64,000 bases of DNA. Source: Flavobacteriales bacterium (lineage in GTDB: Bacteria > Bacteroidota > Bacteroidia > Flavobacteriales_F > PHOS-HE28). The first letter of the stretch is position 1. Each line of letters opens with the position of its first letter. The DNA is taken from contig JAEUSU010000027.1 of NCBI GenBank assembly GCA_016788635.1, positions 171,533-235,532 of the forward strand. Direction: 5' to 3'. Below are positions 18,723 to 28,558 of the stretch, one piece after another. Below the pieces are notes generated by a model, which ran no database searches, had not been told where the DNA came from, and saw only the letters and a list, made by a program, of their open reading frames with translations. Position numbers and translations under genes: made by a program.

Positions 18723-18730
18723 CAAAGGTA
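18723..18730 (-). promoter_or_regulatory. -7 box upstream of the DUF3352-like gene
   Basis: The minus strand reads TACCTTTG, an exact TAnnTTTG match, 17 nt before the ATG at 18705. No clear TTTG -33 element was seen. Confidence 0.5.
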
Positions 18731-18812
18731 TCGGACACTTGGTGGTCACCGGTCGCAAGGCCCCGCCCCTGTGCACACGCGGGTGTGGACAGGCGGCTGC
18801 AGGCACGACAGG

Positions 18813-19415
18813 TCAGAACAGTGTAGGTGCTTCCTCCTTCAAACGGAAGGAGCGGCGGTGATGCGGTGTGGGCCCCAGGCGGCGCAGGGCCTCACGGTGG
18901 TCATCCGTGGGGTAGCCCTTGTTGTGGGCCCAGCCGTAGTCCGGGTGTACGCAGGCAAGTTCCTGCATCAACTTGTCGCGGTGGGTCTTCGCCAATATGC
19001 TCGCCGCTGCGATGGCCCGGTAGCGGCCATCGCCGCGCACCAGGCAGGTGTGGCGGATGCCGGGGTAAGGAATGAAGCGGTTGCCATCGATCAGCAGATG
19101 CGCCGGTGCCAACTGCAGTTGGGCGATGGCTCGGTGCATGGCCACGAAGGAGGCGCGCAGGATGTTCAGGCTGTCGATCTCCTCCGGGGTGCACATCGCC
19201 ACGGCCCATGCCAGCGCGTGTTCCTCGATGCGCGGACGCAGCGCCTCACGCGTGGCGGCATCCAGCTTCTTGCTGTCGTCCAACCCAGGAAGACGTATGC
19301 GTGGGGGAAGGATCACGGCCGCCGCCACCACAGGCCCGGCCAGGCAGCCGCGGCCCGCCTCGTCGCAGCCGGCCTCCAGCAGTCCTCGGGTGTGCACGGA
19401 GAGCAGTGCGCTCAT
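18813..19415 (-). CDS. rnhB: Ribonuclease HII
   Basis: 200 residues. It cleaves the RNA strand of RNA-DNA hybrids and single ribonucleotides embedded in DNA, in the cytosol. Catalytic signatures are present: [19 protein letters not shown] (the DE of the DEAGRG motif), LDDSKKLDA, the third acidic site LLIDGNRF and [14 protein letters not shown] with a further Asp. Length is typical for the family. The ATG at 19415 is preceded closely by AACTTCGCCCC. The glycosyltransferase gene lies 19 bp upstream on the same strand. Confidence 0.97.
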   Translation of the reverse strand: MSALLSVHTRGLLEAGCDEAGRGCLAGPVVAAAVILPPRIRLPGLDDSKKLDAATREALRPRIEEHALAWAVAMCTPEEIDSLNILRASFVAMHRAIAQLQLAPAHLLIDGNRFIPYPGIRHTCLVRGDGRYRAIAAASILAKTHRDKLMQELACVHPDYGWAHNKGYPTDDHREALRRLGPTPHHRRSFRLKEEAPTLF

Positions 19416-19434
19416 GGGGCGAAGTTCGGTGTGC

Positions 19435-20565
19435 TCAGGATTGCCTGGCCATCATGCGCTCCACGCTTGCCCACAGGCCGGCGGCCGTGTGGTCCCAACT
19501 GAATTGTGCGGCGCGTTGGATCCCCGCGTGGTGAAGGCGTTCGCGCAGGGCCACGTCGCCGTGCAAGGCGAGCAGTGCCTCAGTGATGCGGTCCACGTTG
19601 AACGGGTCGCAGTACAGCGCGGCATCGCCCGCCACCTCAGGCAAACTGGTGGCGTTCGCGGCCAGCACCGGTGTGCCGCAGCGCATGGCCTCCACCACGG
19701 GTATGCCGAAGCCCTCGAAGTAGCTTACATAGGCCAATGCCAGTGCGGATGCGAGCGCGTCGCGCAGCGCCTCCTGTCCCAGCCTCCCCGTGAAGTTCAA
19801 CCGGTCCGCATGGCGCATGGTACGGTGGGCCGCTTTCATGCGGGCATCCCACCAGAACGCTTCACCCACCACCACCAGCCGCACGTCGGGCACCTGCTCC
19901 GCGAAGCGGTCGAAGGCGGTGATCAAGCGGGCGATGTTCTTGCGCGGATGCAGGGAGCCCACACAGATGAAGTAGGGCGCTCCGCCGGTGAGGCGCGTGC
20001 GCACAGCACGCTGCTGCTGTTCGCTCAGCGGCGAAAAGACCTCACCCACGCCATTGTGCACCACATCGATGCGGCCGGGGTCCACCTGGTAGCAGCGCAC
20101 GATGTCCTGCCGGGAGTATTCGCTGACCGTGGCGATGCGCGCGGCCTGGCGGGCAAAGCGCGGGAACCAGGTGCGGTAGTAGCGGGCGTAGGCGCCAGGC
20201 AGGTCCTTCGGATGGTGCTCGAAGTTCAGGTCGTGGATCACGGCCAGTTGCGGAACGCGCGTGCGTGTGGTCAGGAAGCCGTCCGGGCTCAGGAAGGCAT
20301 CAGCCTTGTGCTTCCGCAGGAGCCGTGGCACCTGGTACTCGAACCATAGGCGGTAGAGCAGCGGATGGCGCGTGGGTGGGCCGGCCACGATGGGCCGCAC
20401 GTTGGGCGCATAGATGAAGCGCGGGTCGAAGGGCCGGTCGAAGAGGAAGAGGAACTCGTGCTCCGGGTGTGCGCGGGTGATGCGCGATAGCGTTTCATGC
20501 GCGAACCAACCGATGCCCTCCAGCTTGTCGCGGAGCAGCAGGCGGGTGTTCACGGCCAGACGCAT
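19435..20565 (-). CDS. Glycosyltransferase, GT-B fold, GT4-type
   Basis: 376 residues. An N-terminal acceptor half ([24 protein letters not shown], where G-rich IGW contacts the donor phosphate) precedes a C-terminal nucleotide-sugar half. The donor site includes [16 protein letters not shown] (K interacting with the diphosphate) and the E-x7-E segment [19 protein letters not shown]. It probably transfers a sugar to a lipid-linked or surface glycan at the inner face of the inner membrane; substrate cannot be told. A polysaccharide export and assembly block begins 0.8 kb away on the opposite strand. A short box (CATCTTCG, 20570-20577) lies only 4 nt from the ATG. Confidence 0.92.
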   Translation of the reverse strand: MRLAVNTRLLLRDKLEGIGWFAHETLSRITRAHPEHEFLFLFDRPFDPRFIYAPNVRPIVAGPPTRHPLLYRLWFEYQVPRLLRKHKADAFLSPDGFLTTRTRVPQLAVIHDLNFEHHPKDLPGAYARYYRTWFPRFARQAARIATVSEYSRQDIVRCYQVDPGRIDVVHNGVGEVFSPLSEQQQRAVRTRLTGGAPYFICVGSLHPRKNIARLITAFDRFAEQVPDVRLVVVGEAFWWDARMKAAHRTMRHADRLNFTGRLGQEALRDALASALALAYVSYFEGFGIPVVEAMRCGTPVLAANATSLPEVAGDAALYCDPFNVDRITEALLALHGDVALRERLHHAGIQRAAQFSWDHTAAGLWASVERMMARQS

Positions 20566-20685
20566 GGGGCGAAGATGCGGAGATCCACGGGTGTGGCTTC
20601 GCGTTACATTTCCAACGGTGGAATGAATTGTGATCGGCGGCGGTGCTTCGTGTCGCCCGTATGGGAAAGGTCTTCTGCGGTGGAC

Positions 20686-21240
20686 TTACGACGCCAGCCG
20701 CATGCCCACTTTGCCGCCCTTGCCATCGGCCAGTTCCAGCAGGTAGCTGCCCCGCCCGGCCAGCGAGAGGCCGAAGACGTCTGGCGCCAGCCAGGTGAAG
20801 AGCAGTGCATCGGTGCTCACGATCACGCTGCGGCCTCTTACGATGCCCAGGGCGAGCTCGGTCCGTTCGTTCTCCTCCTCTTCCGGATGCACAATGGCCA
20901 GTTCCACGAAGAGGTCACCACCACCCAGCCGGACGGCCAGCCAGTTGCCGACCAGGCCGGCGATGTGGTCCTTGTTCATCCGGCCCTCCTGCAGGCCTTC
21001 TATATCCGTTCGAAGTGCGATAAGCCAGTCGAACAGTTCGTGGAGTTCACGTTCCTCCAAGGCATGGTCACACCAGGTGCGCAATTGGATCGAGGGGCCT
21101 TCCACAGCACGGATCGTGTACGTCTTTTGTTCCAGCCCATCGATCAAGGCCTCCACCAGGCCACCCACCGTTTCATGGTAATAGCGGGCCGCTTGAAGCG
21201 ATTGCCTTTTACCTGGTTTGAAGGAGATGTGCAGCGCCAT
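20686..21240 (-). CDS. Uncharacterised protein
   Basis: 184 residues from MALHISFKPGKRQ; the 40-residue in-frame extension to 21360 runs across the divergent promoter region and was rejected. No signal peptide or membrane segment is seen. The sequence is acidic, with a helical first half (AARYYHETVGGLVEALIDGLE) and a beta-rich end (GRGSYLLELADGKGGKVGMRL), suggesting a small soluble cytosolic protein. I do not recognise a family. It lies between a glycosyltransferase and a divergent flippase. Codon use is like that of its neighbours. Confidence 0.6.
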   Translation of the reverse strand: MALHISFKPGKRQSLQAARYYHETVGGLVEALIDGLEQKTYTIRAVEGPSIQLRTWCDHALEERELHELFDWLIALRTDIEGLQEGRMNKDHIAGLVGNWLAVRLGGGDLFVELAIVHPEEEENERTELALGIVRGRSVIVSTDALLFTWLAPDVFGLSLAGRGSYLLELADGKGGKVGMRLAS

Positions 21241-21371
21241 GTCCTGCCGGTATGGAACCCACCGGTGCGCCCTTTCTACGGTGTGTTCACGGTAAGGTTG
21301 GCCGCCCCTGGTGCACTGTTCCCCAGCGTGTTGTGCAGGGGTTCCGTCCGGGGTCCTCATCTTCGCCGGGC

Positions 21372-22823
21372 ATGCGGCGCACCTTCCTGCTGAACCTGCT
21401 GCTGGTGATGGGGCTGAACCTGCTGGTGAAGCCCTTCTACATCCTGGGCATCGATGCCGAGGTGCAGGAGCGCGTGGGGGCGGATGCCTACGGGGGTTAT
21501 GCCGCCTTATTGAGCCTCAGCTTCCTGCTGAACATCCTTCTGGATTTGGGCATCACCAACTGGAACACGCGGCACATCGCACAGCACACCCATTTGATGC
21601 GGAAGCATGTGGCGGGCATCCTGGGGCTGCGCGTGGTGCTTATCGCGCTCTACGCTGCGGTCACCCTTGGGGCGGCGCTGGTGCTGGGCTATGGTGAGGG
21701 GGAGCTGGGCCTGCTGGCCCTGCTGGTGTTGAACCAGGCGCTGGCCGGCACCCTGCTTTACCTGCGCAGCAACATCGCTGGGGCGCAACGCTTCACCCAG
21801 GACAGCCTCCTGAGCGTACTGGACCGCCTGCTGCTGATCGTGCTGATGGGGGCGGTGCTCTGGGGGCGGGTGGGTGGGGTGCCCGTGTCCGTGGAATTGT
21901 TCGCCCTGGCACAGACCGCCGCCTATGCCGTGGCCGTGCTGGTGGCTCTGGTGCTGGTGCGGGCGCGGGCCGGTGGATTACGCTTCAGTTGGAAACCGGC
22001 CTTCCAGTGGGTGATCCTCCGCCAGAGCCTGCCCTACGCCTTGCTCATCCTGCTCATGACCGTCTATTACCGCATAGACACGGTGATGCTCGAGCGGATG
22101 CTGCCCGATGGCGCATTGCAGGCGGGCATCTATGCACAGGCATTCCGCTTCTTCGAGGCCATCAACATGCTCGGCTTTCTCATGGCCGGACTGCTTTTGC
22201 CATTGTTCAGCCGCATGTTGCGCGCGGGTCAGGACGTGGGGCCGCTCACGGGCCTGGCATTCCGGCTGGTATGGGCTGCCGGCCTGCCCTTGGCGCTGAT
22301 CGGCATGTTCCATGGCAGCGAGGTGATGGCCTTGCGCTACTCGGCGCACACGGAGGTCTCCGGTCCGGCGTTCGGGCTGCTCATGGGCTGCTTCGTCTTC
22401 GTGGGCATCACCTACGTGTTCGGCACCCTGCTCACCGCGCATGGCGACCTGCGCCGGTTGAACCGGGTGGCTGCGGCCGGTGTGCTGCTGAACGTGGGGC
22501 TCAACCTGGTGTTGATACCCCGGCTGCAGGTGGCCGGCGCAGCGTGGGCCAGCCTGGTCACACAAGCGCTCACTGCACTGGTGCAGGTGGCGCTCGCGCT
22601 GCAGGTCACACGGATCCGCATCTCGGCCCTGCAGCTCGCATCAGCGCTCCTTTTCACCTTCGGGCTGGTGGGAGCGGCCTGGGGCATGGACCTGCAACGC
22701 ATCGCGCTGGGGTGGAGCGCTTCCGTGTTGCTTATGGCCGCTCTGCCATGGGCCATGCTCACCGGATTGCTGCGCGTGGATGCGCTGCACGTGGCGCGTG
22801 GGGCCTGGCGCAACGGGCATTGA
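21372..22823 (+). CDS. Polysaccharide flippase (Wzx/MOP family)
   Basis: 483 residues from MRRTFLLNLLLVMGLNLLVKP; the 40 upstream residues in frame look non-coding. About 12-14 hydrophobic segments cover the protein, with the typical early motif LLSLSFLLNILLDLGITNW and a central RIDTVMLERMLPDGALQAGIYAQAFRF, the 'not-quite-switching' segment shared by MOP-superfamily oligosaccharide exporters. It likely flips undecaprenyl-linked glycan across the inner membrane. Two chain-length regulators and an O-antigen ligase follow on the same strand, forming a Wzx/Wzz/WaaL-like set. No Wzy polymerase is certain in the window; the ligase-like gene could be either. Confidence 0.88.
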   Translation: MRRTFLLNLLLVMGLNLLVKPFYILGIDAEVQERVGADAYGGYAALLSLSFLLNILLDLGITNWNTRHIAQHTHLMRKHVAGILGLRVVLIALYAAVTLGAALVLGYGEGELGLLALLVLNQALAGTLLYLRSNIAGAQRFTQDSLLSVLDRLLLIVLMGAVLWGRVGGVPVSVELFALAQTAAYAVAVLVALVLVRARAGGLRFSWKPAFQWVILRQSLPYALLILLMTVYYRIDTVMLERMLPDGALQAGIYAQAFRFFEAINMLGFLMAGLLLPLFSRMLRAGQDVGPLTGLAFRLVWAAGLPLALIGMFHGSEVMALRYSAHTEVSGPAFGLLMGCFVFVGITYVFGTLLTAHGDLRRLNRVAAAGVLLNVGLNLVLIPRLQVAGAAWASLVTQALTALVQVALALQVTRIRISALQLASALLFTFGLVGAAWGMDLQRIALGWSASVLLMAALPWAMLTGLLRVDALHVARGAWRNGH

Positions 22824-22874
22824 CCGGGATCGTCCACAACATCCGGTCGGGGCACCCGTTCGGCAGGGCGGGCG

Positions 22875-22882
22875 TACTTTAG
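22875..22882 (+). promoter_or_regulatory. -7-like box upstream of the first Wzz gene
   Basis: TACTTTAG followed by CCGCCC, 22 nt before the ATG at 22905, resembles the recurring TAnnTTTG-CCGCC element with one mismatch. If active, the Wzz pair and the ligase have their own transcript. Confidence 0.35.
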
Positions 22883-22904
22883 CCGCCCTTTCAAACGGCC
22901 TTTC

Positions 22905-23918
22905 ATGAACGAACGCACCGGCAATGTGGAGAGTTTCGACCTGGTCCTGTTCCTATGGCAGCGCCGCCGGTTGATCATCGGCATCACGCTGCTGGGGATC
23001 ATTGGTGGGGTGGCGGCGGCCTTCATCATACGTCCGCGCTACAAGAGCGAGGTCATCCTCTTTCCGGCCATCACCAATTCCCCCTCCAAGGCGTTGTTGA
23101 ACGAACAATCCACCGGGCGGGACGACATCCTGGCGCTGGGTGATGAGGAGGACGCCGAGCAACTGCTGCAGATCCTGCACAGCGATCAGGTGCGCGACCG
23201 CACCGCCGACCGCTTCGATCTGTTGAACGTGTACCGGATCAAGCCCACGCACAAACACAAGCGCAGCCTGCTGGCGGAGGCCTTCGAGGACCACATCACC
23301 TTCGAGTACACCAAGTTCAGCAGTGTAAGGGTCGCCGTGTTGGACGAGGATCCGCAGCGGGCCGCCGACATCGCCAACTTCATTGCCGCCCAGGTGGACA
23401 GCGTGTGGAAGGAGATGGCGCGGGAGCGGGCGGAGAAGGGCTATCAACTGGTGAAGAACAAGGTGGACCAGCTGGTGGCCGACATCGCCACCATCGAGGA
23501 CAGCATGCGCGTGCTGCGCGAACTGGGTGTGCATGACTACCACACGCAGACCGAACGCTACAATGAATACATGGGCGCCGCCATCGTGAAGGGCGACCAG
23601 CGCGCCGTGAAGGAGTTCGAGGAGCGCTTCAAGGTGCTGGCGAAGTACGGTGGCGCTTACGTAACCCTGCAGGACCGCCAGTTCAACGAAGTGAAGCGGT
23701 TGAGCATTTTGCGCATGAAACTGGAACAGGCTGAGGCCGACATGGCCAGCGACCTGCCGCACAAGTTCGTGGTGAACAAGGCCCAACCGGCTGACAAGAA
23801 GAGCTATCCGATCCGCTGGCTGGTGGTGGCCGTGAGCACCCTGAGCGCCTTCCTGCTGGCGCTCCTGCTCATCGTTGTGCAGGAGAACCTCATAAAGATC
23901 CGTGCCCATGAGGAATGA
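22905..23918 (+). CDS. Chain-length determinant (Wzz-like) protein 1
   Basis: 337 residues. Two membrane helices bracket the protein, at about 25-45 (LIIGITLLGIIGGVAAAFII) and 305-325 (LVVAVSTLSAFLLALLLIVV); the large periplasmic part between is helical and coiled-coil-like (ERAEKGYQLVKNKVDQLVADIATIEDSM). The PxxPxxP-like stretch before the second helix appears as AQPADKKSYPIRW. There is no C-terminal tyrosine kinase domain. Such proteins oligomerise in the inner membrane to set glycan chain length or help export. The start of a second Wzz-like gene overlaps its 3' end, implying heteromeric function. Confidence 0.88.
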   Translation: MNERTGNVESFDLVLFLWQRRRLIIGITLLGIIGGVAAAFIIRPRYKSEVILFPAITNSPSKALLNEQSTGRDDILALGDEEDAEQLLQILHSDQVRDRTADRFDLLNVYRIKPTHKHKRSLLAEAFEDHITFEYTKFSSVRVAVLDEDPQRAADIANFIAAQVDSVWKEMARERAEKGYQLVKNKVDQLVADIATIEDSMRVLRELGVHDYHTQTERYNEYMGAAIVKGDQRAVKEFEERFKVLAKYGGAYVTLQDRQFNEVKRLSILRMKLEQAEADMASDLPHKFVVNKAQPADKKSYPIRWLVVAVSTLSAFLLALLLIVVQENLIKIRAHEE

Positions 23919-24846
23919 ACATGGCTTCGGACGCTTTGGCGAGGTGGTGATGCGCCACGCCCGGCAGTTGCTCATCGTGGCCGCGGTGGCCGTGGTCTTG
24001 TCGGTGATCTTCAGCGGGCCATCCTTCATCACCCCGCGCTATCGCTCCAGCGCCATCGCGTTCCCGGTGAACCTGAACAAGTATTCCATTGAGACACCCA
24101 CCGACCAGTTGCTGCAGCTGCTGGAGAGCAACAGCATCCGCGACTCGGTGATCGCCCGTTTTGGCCTGATGGAGCATTATGAAGTGGACACCACCACACG
24201 CGGCGGCTACTTCGCCTTGTACAATACCTGGAAGGAACGCGTGGAGGTGAGCAAGACCAGGCTCGAGAGCGTGCAGATCGAGGTGACGGACGAGGACCCC
24301 CGCATGGCACGTGACATCGTGCACGAGATGCTGCGGCAGCTGGACCTGCTGGCGCGGCGATTGCAACGCGAGAAGAGCCATGAAGTGTTGGTGATCGCGG
24401 AGCGGGACCTGCTCCGCGAACGCCAGAAACTGGACAGTGTGGAGGCGCGCCTTGACACCTTGCGCCGTGAGGCGGGCCTGCTCTCCTACGACTACCAGGC
24501 ACGCGAGCTCACACGTGGCCTGGTGCGCATGATGCAAAGCGGGGCGCCGGCCTCCAGGGTGGATGAAGTGCGGAGCATGATCCGTGAACTCGAGGAGAAG
24601 GGCGGGGAGTTCCGCCAGCTCACCGAGCTGAGCGACCTCTTCCGCACGAACTATGACCGCCGCCGCACGGCCTACGACGAGGTGCTGACCGATGTGACCA
24701 AGGAGCTGACCTACACCAATGTCGTCGTGTATCCAGAGGTCTCCGACAAGAAGGTGTTCCCCGTGCGCTGGCTAATCGTGTTGCTGGTGACCGCCTCGAG
24801 CACCTTTCTGGCCTTCGTGTACTTCGCCTGGCGCGATCCCCGCTGA
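23902..24846 (+). CDS. Chain-length determinant (Wzz-like) protein 2
   Basis: 314 residues, or 312 if it starts at the ATG at 23908 (MRNEHGFGRF). It overlaps the preceding gene by about 11-17 bp. Topology matches Wzz: a helix at about 23-42 (LLIVAAVAVVLSVIFSG), a long helical periplasmic part (LLRERQKLDSVEARLDTLRRE) and a second helix near 290-308 with the preceding conserved KKVFPVRWLIVLL. It is diverged from its neighbour but has the same fold, so the two probably arose by duplication and act together. The ligase-like gene starts 3 bp after it. Confidence 0.85.
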   Translation: MPMRNEHGFGRFGEVVMRHARQLLIVAAVAVVLSVIFSGPSFITPRYRSSAIAFPVNLNKYSIETPTDQLLQLLESNSIRDSVIARFGLMEHYEVDTTTRGGYFALYNTWKERVEVSKTRLESVQIEVTDEDPRMARDIVHEMLRQLDLLARRLQREKSHEVLVIAERDLLRERQKLDSVEARLDTLRREAGLLSYDYQARELTRGLVRMMQSGAPASRVDEVRSMIRELEEKGGEFRQLTELSDLFRTNYDRRRTAYDEVLTDVTKELTYTNVVVYPEVSDKKVFPVRWLIVLLVTASSTFLAFVYFAWRDPR

Positions 24847-24849
24847 CGC

Positions 24850-26298
24850 ATGACGGCCCTGTTGCGGACATACGGTATCGCCGCAGCGTGCGTGCTCTTC
24901 ATCGTGATGAACACGGTGCTTACCGCAAGGGAGGTGTACTGGCTGAACCTTTTGCCGATGGCCCTGATCATGGTCTGGGCCATGGTGGGCTCCGTGGACC
25001 GGTTGCTGCTCTTCATCGTATTCGCCACGCCGCTCTCCATCAACCTGGAGGAAATGGAGCTGGGTGGCATCGGTGTGGCCGTGCCCACCGAGCCGTTGAT
25101 GGTGGCGCTCACGCTGCTCTATCTGGTGAAGGTGGCCCTGGAGCGCGGCGTGGTGCGTGACAGTGTGCTGCGGCATCCGGTCACCGCAGTGCTCATCGCG
25201 CAACTGGTCTGGATGGCCGCCTGCATCGTGCCCAGCAGCATGCCCCTGGTGAGCGCCAAGTACCTCGCCGCGCGGTTGTGGTTCGTGTGCACCATGTACT
25301 TCATGGCCACGCGCTTGTTCGAGGAGCCACGCAACATGCACCGCTTCTTCTGGGCCTATGTGGCGGGCATGGCCATTGTGGTGGTGTACACCGTCACGCG
25401 GCACGCCGGTTTCCACTTCGCGCACGATCCGGCGCATTGGGTGATGGAACCCTTCTTCAAGGATCACACGAGCTACGGCGCCTGTCTGGCCTTCTTCCTG
25501 CCCTTCACACTTACGGCCATGGGGGTGCGTAGCTATACACGTACCCAGCGCCTGCTGGCCGTGCTGCTCTTTCTCATCCTGCTTACCGGTCTGGTCTTCT
25601 CCTATACGCGCGCCGCCTGGCTCAGTCTGGCCGGTGCGCTGGGCCTCTTCCTGGCCATGAAGATGCGTCTGCCGGCATGGACCCTGGGTGTGGTGCTGCT
25701 GGTGGGCGGCGTGGGGTACTGGGTGAACAAGGACCGCATCACCATTGCGCTGGAACGCAACCGCAAGGAGAGCAGTGACGACTTTGCCGAGCATGTGCAG
25801 AGCATCTCCAACATCAGCACCGATGCCAGCAACCTCGAGCGCATCAACCGCTGGAACTCCGCGTTGCGCATGTTCGCGGAGCGGCCGGTGTTCGGCTGGG
25901 GGCCGGGCACCTACATGTTCCAGTACGCACCATTCCAGGCCAGCGAGGACCGTACGATCATCAGCACCAACTTCGGGAGGCAGGGCAATGCGCACAGCGA
26001 GTACCTGGGGCCGCTGGCGGAACAGGGCATTCCCGGCATCGCGCTCATGGTGGTGCTCGTGGTGGTCACCAGCGTGCGGGCCATGCGCCTGCATGAACGC
26101 CTGCCTGCCGGCGGGGAGAAACGCTTGGTGGCGGCCGCGTTCCTGGGTCTGGTCACCTACTACCTGCACGGATCGCTCAACAACTTCCTGGACCTGGACA
26201 AGGCCAGCGTGCCCTTCTGGGGCTTCACAGCCATGATCGTCGTGCTGGACGTGAAGCACGCGGTGCGCAAGGATGCGCTCAGCGCAGACAGCAGGTGA
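24850..26298 (+). CDS. O-antigen ligase / Wzy-like membrane protein
   Basis: 482 residues with about 10-12 hydrophobic segments and a large periplasmic loop (about 295-375). Family signatures: FSYTRAAWLSLAGALGLF, FGWGPGTYMFQYAPF and AHSEYLGPLAEQGIPGIAL, as in the Wzy_C/O-antigen ligase domain. It either ligates polymer to lipid A-core at the periplasmic face or polymerises repeat units; the sequence alone does not separate these. It is the last gene of the flippase/Wzz block, and its 3' end overlaps by 20 bp the convergent phosphatase gene. Confidence 0.88.
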   Translation: MTALLRTYGIAAACVLFIVMNTVLTAREVYWLNLLPMALIMVWAMVGSVDRLLLFIVFATPLSINLEEMELGGIGVAVPTEPLMVALTLLYLVKVALERGVVRDSVLRHPVTAVLIAQLVWMAACIVPSSMPLVSAKYLAARLWFVCTMYFMATRLFEEPRNMHRFFWAYVAGMAIVVVYTVTRHAGFHFAHDPAHWVMEPFFKDHTSYGACLAFFLPFTLTAMGVRSYTRTQRLLAVLLFLILLTGLVFSYTRAAWLSLAGALGLFLAMKMRLPAWTLGVVLLVGGVGYWVNKDRITIALERNRKESSDDFAEHVQSISNISTDASNLERINRWNSALRMFAERPVFGWGPGTYMFQYAPFQASEDRTIISTNFGRQGNAHSEYLGPLAEQGIPGIALMVVLVVVTSVRAMRLHERLPAGGEKRLVAAAFLGLVTYYLHGSLNNFLDLDKASVPFWGFTAMIVVLDVKHAVRKDALSADSR

Positions 26299-27505
26299 GC
26301 AGGGCGATGTCGTCCAGGTAGGGCAGGCCCGCGCGGTGCGCCTCGAAGGCGCCGATGATGGCGGAGTTCAGTGCTTCCGCACCGGCCAGGGAGAATTCGG
26401 TGAGGGCCTTCCGCAGCGGTTGTGTGCCAAAGGGCTCCTCGCGTGAGTCCTCCTGTTCCACCAGCCCATCCGTGTAGCAAAGCAGGGTGCTGCCCCTGGG
26501 CAGCGTCACTTCACCGACCTGCAGGAAGGGGAGCTTTTCCAACATGCCCAGGCCGATGCAGCCGGTGGTGAGCTCCTGCACCTTGCCGCCATGGTGCAGC
26601 AGAGGGGCGTTGTGTCCGGCGTTCACATAGCGCATCAGTCCGGTGCGCAGGTCCAGTCGGCCCAGGAAGAGGGTGACGAAGCGCTCGCCGCGCGCGTTCA
26701 CGAAGACTTTGTCATTGAGGTCATGCACCAGCTCGTCCAACGGCTCCTCGGTGTACTGCAGCAGGGCCCGCAGGGTCGCCTGGAAGTTGCTCATCAACAG
26801 CGCCGCTGCCATGCCCTTTCCGCTCACGTCGGCAATGGCGATCACGCGCTCGTCCGGTGTGGTGACGATCAGGTCGTAGTAGTCGCCACCCACCTGGCGG
26901 TGCGGCAGGTACCATGCGGCGGCCTCGATGCGCTCGTCACGCGGCAGGTCGGTGGGGATGAGCATGCTTTGCATCTCAGCGGCCAGCTCCAACTCGCGCC
27001 GGTCACGTTCCTGTTGCAGGGCCTGCCGCAACAGGCGCTTGTTCTCCAGCGCCACCACGATCAGGTTCGTGAGGGTCTGAATGAAGTTGAGGTGCTTCAC
27101 CGTGGGGCTCATGTGCCGCTCCTCGTCCTGCAGGTCGCCGATGAGCAGGAAGGCCAGCGGACGGTCCAGGTGGAAAACGGGAACGGCCACGTCGAACCCG
27201 GTGAACAGGCGCGGGTCATCCGGAGCGATCACACGGATGTCACGCACCTCACTGAAGAGCCGCGCGGCCTCCGGGCCGATCTCGTCCGGCGAGGCGCCAT
27301 AGGAAAGCACGCACTTCCACGCATCGGTGCGCTCGAAGAGCATCAGCCGGGAGATGCCGAGCTGTTCGCGGGTGATGTCCTCATAGAGGCGCAACAGTTC
27401 ACGCCGCCCCAGGTTGTTGTTGATGGCCTTGGTGATGTCCAGCAATGCACGCAACTGGAACTCCTTGAGGTCAAGGCGTTCGGCGAGCCGTTCCAGCCGT
27501 GCCAT
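26279..27505 (-). CDS. GAF domain / SpoIIE-type PP2C serine phosphatase
   Basis: 408 residues. An N-terminal helical segment (LKEFQLRALLDITKAINNN) leads into a GAF-like sensory domain (about 30-170). The SpoIIE phosphatase domain covers about 190-405, with MQSMLIPTDLP, QVGGDYYDLI and VIAIADVSGKGMAAALLMSN (the metal-binding Asp/Gly core), GHNAPLLH, GSTLLCYTDGLVE and DDIALLT. All expected metal-ligand Asp residues are visible. Such phosphatases usually dephosphorylate anti-anti-sigma proteins or similar partners, but no partner gene is nearby. It begins 3 bp after the second lpxD-like gene, so the two are likely cotranscribed. Confidence 0.92.
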   Translation of the reverse strand: MARLERLAERLDLKEFQLRALLDITKAINNNLGRRELLRLYEDITREQLGISRLMLFERTDAWKCVLSYGASPDEIGPEAARLFSEVRDIRVIAPDDPRLFTGFDVAVPVFHLDRPLAFLLIGDLQDEERHMSPTVKHLNFIQTLTNLIVVALENKRLLRQALQQERDRRELELAAEMQSMLIPTDLPRDERIEAAAWYLPHRQVGGDYYDLIVTTPDERVIAIADVSGKGMAAALLMSNFQATLRALLQYTEEPLDELVHDLNDKVFVNARGERFVTLFLGRLDLRTGLMRYVNAGHNAPLLHHGGKVQELTTGCIGLGMLEKLPFLQVGEVTLPRGSTLLCYTDGLVEQEDSREEPFGTQPLRKALTEFSLAGAEALNSAIIGAFEAHRAGLPYLDDIALLTCCLR

Positions 27506-27508
27506 GGG

Positions 27509-28435
27509 TCAGAGGCCGAGTTTGCCGATCACATCGGGCAGGCGCCCCATCAGTGCGATCTCGCGCATCTTCTGCTTCCACTCGCCCGCGGGTGATCCGA
27601 AGTAGGTGCGGCCGCCTTCCAACGAGCCGATAAGCCCGCTCTGGCCCAGCACCACGGCGCCCTTGCCAATGGTGACCTTGCTGGGAACGCCCACCTGCCC
27701 CCACAAGGTCACATGGTCCTCGATCACCACGGCGCCGGCGATGCCCACGTGCGCGGCGAAGAGGCAGTGCTCGCCCACCAGGGTGTCATGCCCCACCTGC
27801 ACATGGTTGTCGATCTTGGTGCCACGGCCGATGCGCGTGTCGGCGCTCACACCACGGTCGATCGTGCAGAGCGCACCGATCTCCACGTCGTCGCCGATCC
27901 ACACGCTGCCTGCGGTGTGCATCTTGTCGTAGCCACTGGGACGTTTCTTGTAGTAGAAGCTGTCCGCACCGATCACCGTGTTGGCGTGGATGATCACACG
28001 GTCACCGATGGTGGTGCGTTGGTGGATGACCACCCCGGGACCGATGCGGCAATCGCGGCCGATGCGTACCTGTGCCCCGATCACGGCGGTGGGATGCAGG
28101 TAGGTGCCTTCCCCGATCACCGCATCACCGGCATCCCATGGCAGGGTGGGGCTGAAGCGGCGCATCAGGTCGTTGTATGCGGCGCAGGGATCATTGCACA
28201 CCAGTATGGCCTTTCCATCGGGAATGGTCACATCGTCCTTGTCGATGAGGATGGTGGTGGCGGCACTGTTCAGCGCCTTGGAGTAGTACTTCGGGTGGTC
28301 CACGAACACCAGATCGCCTTCACGCACGCGGTTGATCTCGTTGAGGCCGGTAACGAGGCGGGCCGTGTTGCCCAGGGCACGTGCGCCGGTCATCGCGGCG
28401 AGTTCCAGGGCGGTAAGGGGCGGGTTCAGGTCCAT
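27509..28435 (-). CDS. Second LpxD-like left-handed beta-helix acyltransferase
   Basis: 308 residues from [18 protein letters not shown]; the 37-residue extension upstream crosses a promoter box and was rejected. An N-terminal alpha/beta domain (about 1-100) is followed by hexapeptide repeats forming a left-handed beta helix ([20 protein letters not shown]...[21 protein letters not shown]...). The VGHDTLVG segment carries the His equivalent to the LpxD catalytic His. It is shorter than the other LpxD in the window (350 residues) and diverged in its C-terminus. It follows efp, an arrangement I recall in other Bacteroidota. Acceptor and acyl chain are unknown; it may be a true LpxD paralogue or act on another nucleotide sugar. 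Confidence 0.85.
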   Translation of the reverse strand: MDLNPPLTALELAAMTGARALGNTARLVTGLNEINRVREGDLVFVDHPKYYSKALNSAATTILIDKDDVTIPDGKAILVCNDPCAAYNDLMRRFSPTLPWDAGDAVIGEGTYLHPTAVIGAQVRIGRDCRIGPGVVIHQRTTIGDRVIIHANTVIGADSFYYKKRPSGYDKMHTAGSVWIGDDVEIGALCTIDRGVSADTRIGRGTKIDNHVQVGHDTLVGEHCLFAAHVGIAGAVVIEDHVTLWGQVGVPSKVTIGKGAVVLGQSGLIGSLEGGRTYFGSPAGEWKQKMREIALMGRLPDVIGKLGL

Positions 28436-28443
28436 GCGGTGGT

Positions 28444-28451
28444 CAAAGGTA
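28444..28451 (-). promoter_or_regulatory. -7 box upstream of the second lpxD-like gene
   Basis: The minus strand reads TACCTTTG, an exact TAnnTTTG match, only 8 nt before the ATG at 28435. Any transcript would have a very short or absent leader. Confidence 0.5.
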
Positions 28452-28510
28452 ACCGTGGGTGGTTGAGCGGCAGGATGAGGCTGATGAGGAGCTACGAAGG
28501 GTGGAACGAA

Positions 28511-28536
28511 GAAGGCCGTCCCAGGGGACGGCCTTC
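28511..28536 (-). terminator. Rho-independent terminator after efp
   Basis: An 11-bp perfect stem (GAAGGCCGTCC / GGACGGCCTTC) with a 4-nt loop, 22 bp past the efp stop at 28559; the minus strand then reads TTCGTT. Confidence 0.75.
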
Positions 28537-28558
28537 CGCAGTTCATTCATTGTCCGGT

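Noticed and set aside
24772..26259. 495-residue minus-strand ORF over the O-antigen ligase gene
   Set aside because: It is His/Gln-rich shadow sequence opposite a multi-pass membrane protein with clear family motifs.
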